Assembly: GCA_946529215.1 (NCBI GenBank) | Contig: CAMMZC010000001.1 | Span: 1 to 64,000 of the forward strand | Length of the DNA: 64,000 bases | From: an uncultured Clostridia bacterium | GTDB taxonomy: Bacteria; Bacillota; Clostridia; TANB77; CAG-508 | Direction: 5' to 3' | Shown: in pieces, positions 62,451 through 64,000 of the stretch | Numbering within the stretch: the stretch's first letter is position 1 | Layout: every line of letters begins with the position of its first letter | The notes under the pieces: generated by a model | What the model was told of the DNA's origin: nothing | The model's database searches: none | Seen by the model: the letters and a program-made list of their open reading frames with translations, nothing else | Made by a program: the position numbers and the translations under genes

Positions 62451-63203
62451 CTATCTATTTAGAAGAGATATTCCACCATCAGCTACAATAATTGAACCTG
62501 TAAGTATTTCCGTTGTAGCCAAAAAAACATATACGTCAGCAATTTCGTTTGGAGTAATAAATCTTCCAATTGGAGTATTATTTATCCAATTTTCTTTTAA
62601 ATCTGCATCAAATTTATCATAGTTTTGCGTATATACAAATCCAGGCATAACAGCATTCACAAAAATATTTGGTGCAAAATTTAGCGCCATTGTCTTTGTT
62701 AAATTGTTCAAAGCTGCTTTTGAAGCACTATATCCCATAATCGAAGCACGTCCTGCATAATCTAACCCTCTAATAGAAGATGTATTGATTATCCATCCCT
62801 TATCCTCCATAAGCTTCTTTGCTTCTTGACTGCATTTTACTACTGCTGAAACATTTACCTGCATTTCTAAATTAAACTCTTCCATTCTGACACTATTAAT
62901 ATCACCACCTGTTTGTAATCCAGCATTATTCACTAAAATATCTAATTTTCCGAATTGTTTCTTTATTTCTGCAAAAAGATTTTCTATTTCACTCTCATAT
63001 CTAAAATCTGCAGAAATATATATAGCTCTTACTCCATATGAAATTGCTTCTTTTTTTACTTGTTCACCAAGATCTGACGTTTTTTTTGTAGAAGTAATTA
63101 TTACATCTGCACCTTCTTTAGCAAACTTCAAGGCAACAGCTTTTCCAATACCTGATGAAGAACCAGTTATAAGAGCGACTTTTCCTTTTAACTTATTTTC
63201 CAT
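62451..63203 (-). CDS. Short-chain dehydrogenase/reductase (SDR)
   Basis: About 250 residues. NAD(P) loop KVALITGSSSGIGKAVALKF, NNAG in DILVNNAGLQTGG, catalytic Ser in INTSSIRGLDYA, Tyr and Lys in MGYSASKAALNNL, and the C-terminal VADGGISLLN. FabG-like classical SDR; substrate unknown. The start is placed at the ATG at 63203 in front of KLKGKVALITG; the longer frame runs into the preceding gene. Confidence 0.9.
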   Translation of the reverse strand: MENKLKGKVALITGSSSGIGKAVALKFAKEGADVIITSTKKTSDLGEQVKKEAISYGVRAIYISADFRYESEIENLFAEIKKQFGKLDILVNNAGLQTGGDINSVRMEEFNLEMQVNVSAVVKCSQEAKKLMEDKGWIINTSSIRGLDYAGRASIMGYSASKAALNNLTKTMALNFAPNIFVNAVMPGFVYTQNYDKFDADLKENWINNTPIGRFITPNEIADVYVFLATTEILTGSIIVADGGISLLNR

Positions 63204-63249
63204 AATATAATAAAATCCTTTCAAAGTCATATAATTTTGATTAAAAATA

Positions 63250-63615
63250 TTATCTTGTGAATCTCCATTGTTTGAAATATGTACATTTTCCTTCATTATC
63301 TAGTGAAATCTGAAAAATCCCATCAATTTCTTGTTTTGTATTGTCTCTAGTCATTGTTCTTGTCATTTGCCAATTTACAATACAAGTTTCATCATTAAAT
63401 GCAACTATTTCAAATTTATAATCAATATCTTTTTGATTATCAGCTACAACATTCCATAATTTTTTTACTTCTTCAAAATCCTTACATGGTTCATCTATTG
63501 GATTTTCATAATATTTTACATTTTTATTTAATGTTCTTAAAGTCCTTCGCCAGTCTAATTCTTTCCAAGAATCCATAAATTCTTTTGTCCAATTTTCATA
63601 TTTTTCTTTATTCAT
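63250..63615 (-). CDS. SnoaL/NTF2-like protein
   Basis: 121 residues of alpha+beta cone-fold type: WTKEFMDSWKELDWRRTLRT, VKYYENPIDEPCKDFEEVKK, CIVNWQMTRTMTR, IDGIFQISLDNEGKCTYFKQ. This is the NTF2-like family, with small-ligand binding or isomerase roles. GAGAGG precedes the ATG. It is upstream of the SDR, consistent with a small metabolic operon from the 63809 promoter. Confidence 0.75.
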   Translation of the reverse strand: MNKEKYENWTKEFMDSWKELDWRRTLRTLNKNVKYYENPIDEPCKDFEEVKKLWNVVADNQKDIDYKFEIVAFNDETCIVNWQMTRTMTRDNTKQEIDGIFQISLDNEGKCTYFKQWRFTR

Positions 63616-63669
63616 ATTAATAATTCTCCTCTCTAATAACTTTGATATTTTTCTATCTCATAGTCAAAA

Positions 63670-63780
63670 TTAGTTACATTGATCTATCGTAACTCCACCT
63701 ACATCATTCCAATTAATATCTATTTCTTTAAATACTTTACTTCTAAATTCATTCAATTTTAAACACTCTTGTTTTCTCAC
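63670..63780 (-). pseudogene. Short coding remnant after the twin promoter
   Basis: 36 codons from a GTG without a clear ribosome site: RKQECLKLNEFRSKVFKEID then INWNDVGGVTIDQCN. The frame extends upstream to the promoter. No family recognised; a truncated gene is likely. Confidence 0.35.
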
Positions 63781-63808
63781 ATCAAATTCACTTTTTTTTC
63801 TTTCAAAT

Positions 63809-63837
63809 ATTATATAAATTTCTAAGACGTCTGTCAA
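63809..63837 (-). promoter_or_regulatory. Strong promoter, twin copy 2
   Basis: TTGACA, 17 nt, TATAAT on the minus strand, with the same flanks as the promoter at 59135-59163. The sequence beyond it to 64000 shows no gene. Confidence 0.88.
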
Positions 63838-64000
63838 TATAATTTTTGGATTTTCTTTACGACAAATATAGATAGATCATACTTTTTTAAAATTCTATAC
63901 AATATTGAATTTTTTTAATTCTCATTGATTTTTTCTTGATATTTTAAATTTTGACTAAAAATTGTTTTGAAATCTATTAAATTTTTGACTTTTTCATTTT

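Overview
The window is a very AT-rich chromosomal segment (roughly a quarter to 30% G+C by eye) from an endospore-forming member of the Clostridia, most likely an uncultured anaerobe of the gut type. The grounds are a scattered but broad sporulation gene set (spoIID, spoIIAA-AB-sigF, yunB, a SipL-like SPOCS/LysM protein, dpaA, a SpoIIQ-like LytM protein, yabP-yabQ-divIC), clostridial house-keeping genes (rpoB-rpoC, polA, greA, homodimeric glyS, rlmN, tsaE-tsaB-rimI, an L31 with Cys ligands) and frequent TTG/GTG starts behind strong GGAGG-type ribosome binding sites. No phage, insertion sequence or CRISPR array is visible.

Layout. 0.1-5.3 kb: sporulation genes on the minus strand; spoIIAA carries two apparent single-base insertions. 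5.3-11.2 kb: CBS protein, L31, an overlooked 57-residue membrane peptide with its own promoter, a prepilin-like protein behind a Lon-type protease, and an Rpn nuclease with an internal tandem repeat. 11.6-13.6 kb (plus): tsaE-tsaB-rimI and a CAT-anticodon tRNA. 13.6-20.6 kb (minus): RNase R, RlmN, DpaA, SpoIIQ-like, YetF/DUF4363. 20.7-24.4 kb (plus): small membrane protein, DUF2508, and a DUF4912-GH57 branching-enzyme pair. 24.5-31.1 kb (minus): a secreted unknown, glyS, an AAA/PD-(D/E)XK protein, and a prepilin-anchored protein with a formylglycine-enzyme/C-type-lectin-like C-terminus. 31.4-39.0 kb (minus): divIC-yabQ-yabP, greA, divergent SecF/SecD-like proteins, a glycosyltransferase and galE. 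40.1-47.6 kb (minus): rpoC, rpoB. 47.9 kb: tRNA-Trp (plus). 48-57.6 kb (minus): DUF4116 protein, lytic transglycosylase, Ca/Na exchanger, PolA, SPFH protein, a Sel1-transglutaminase fusion, an LRR protein and a GT-C enzyme. 57.6-64 kb: a loose accessory region of small enzymes mixed with orphan coding fragments.

The most notable signal is at 29,563-29,676. The last 37 codons of the prepilin-anchored protein are about half G+C and dominated by codons ending in C or T. They encode an RGG...GFR-type C-lectin end and finish in a short-loop hairpin across the stop codon. This is what a variable region of a diversity-generating retroelement (DGR) looks like. No reverse transcriptase, Avd gene or template repeat is in the window, so it would be a remote target.

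Several non-coding repeats recur. A family of palindromes with a GC core sits in the gaps beside spoIIAA, greA, secF and the DUF4116 gene. Two copies of a 189-bp element with conserved ends lie at 5.55 and 39.4 kb. Two near-identical promoter segments lie at 59.1 and 63.8 kb. A hairpin motif is shared by the tsaE leader and the rpoC 3' flank.

All function calls are by reading motifs; nothing was searched. Start codons were moved from the longest frame where a ribosome binding site clearly pointed to an internal start.
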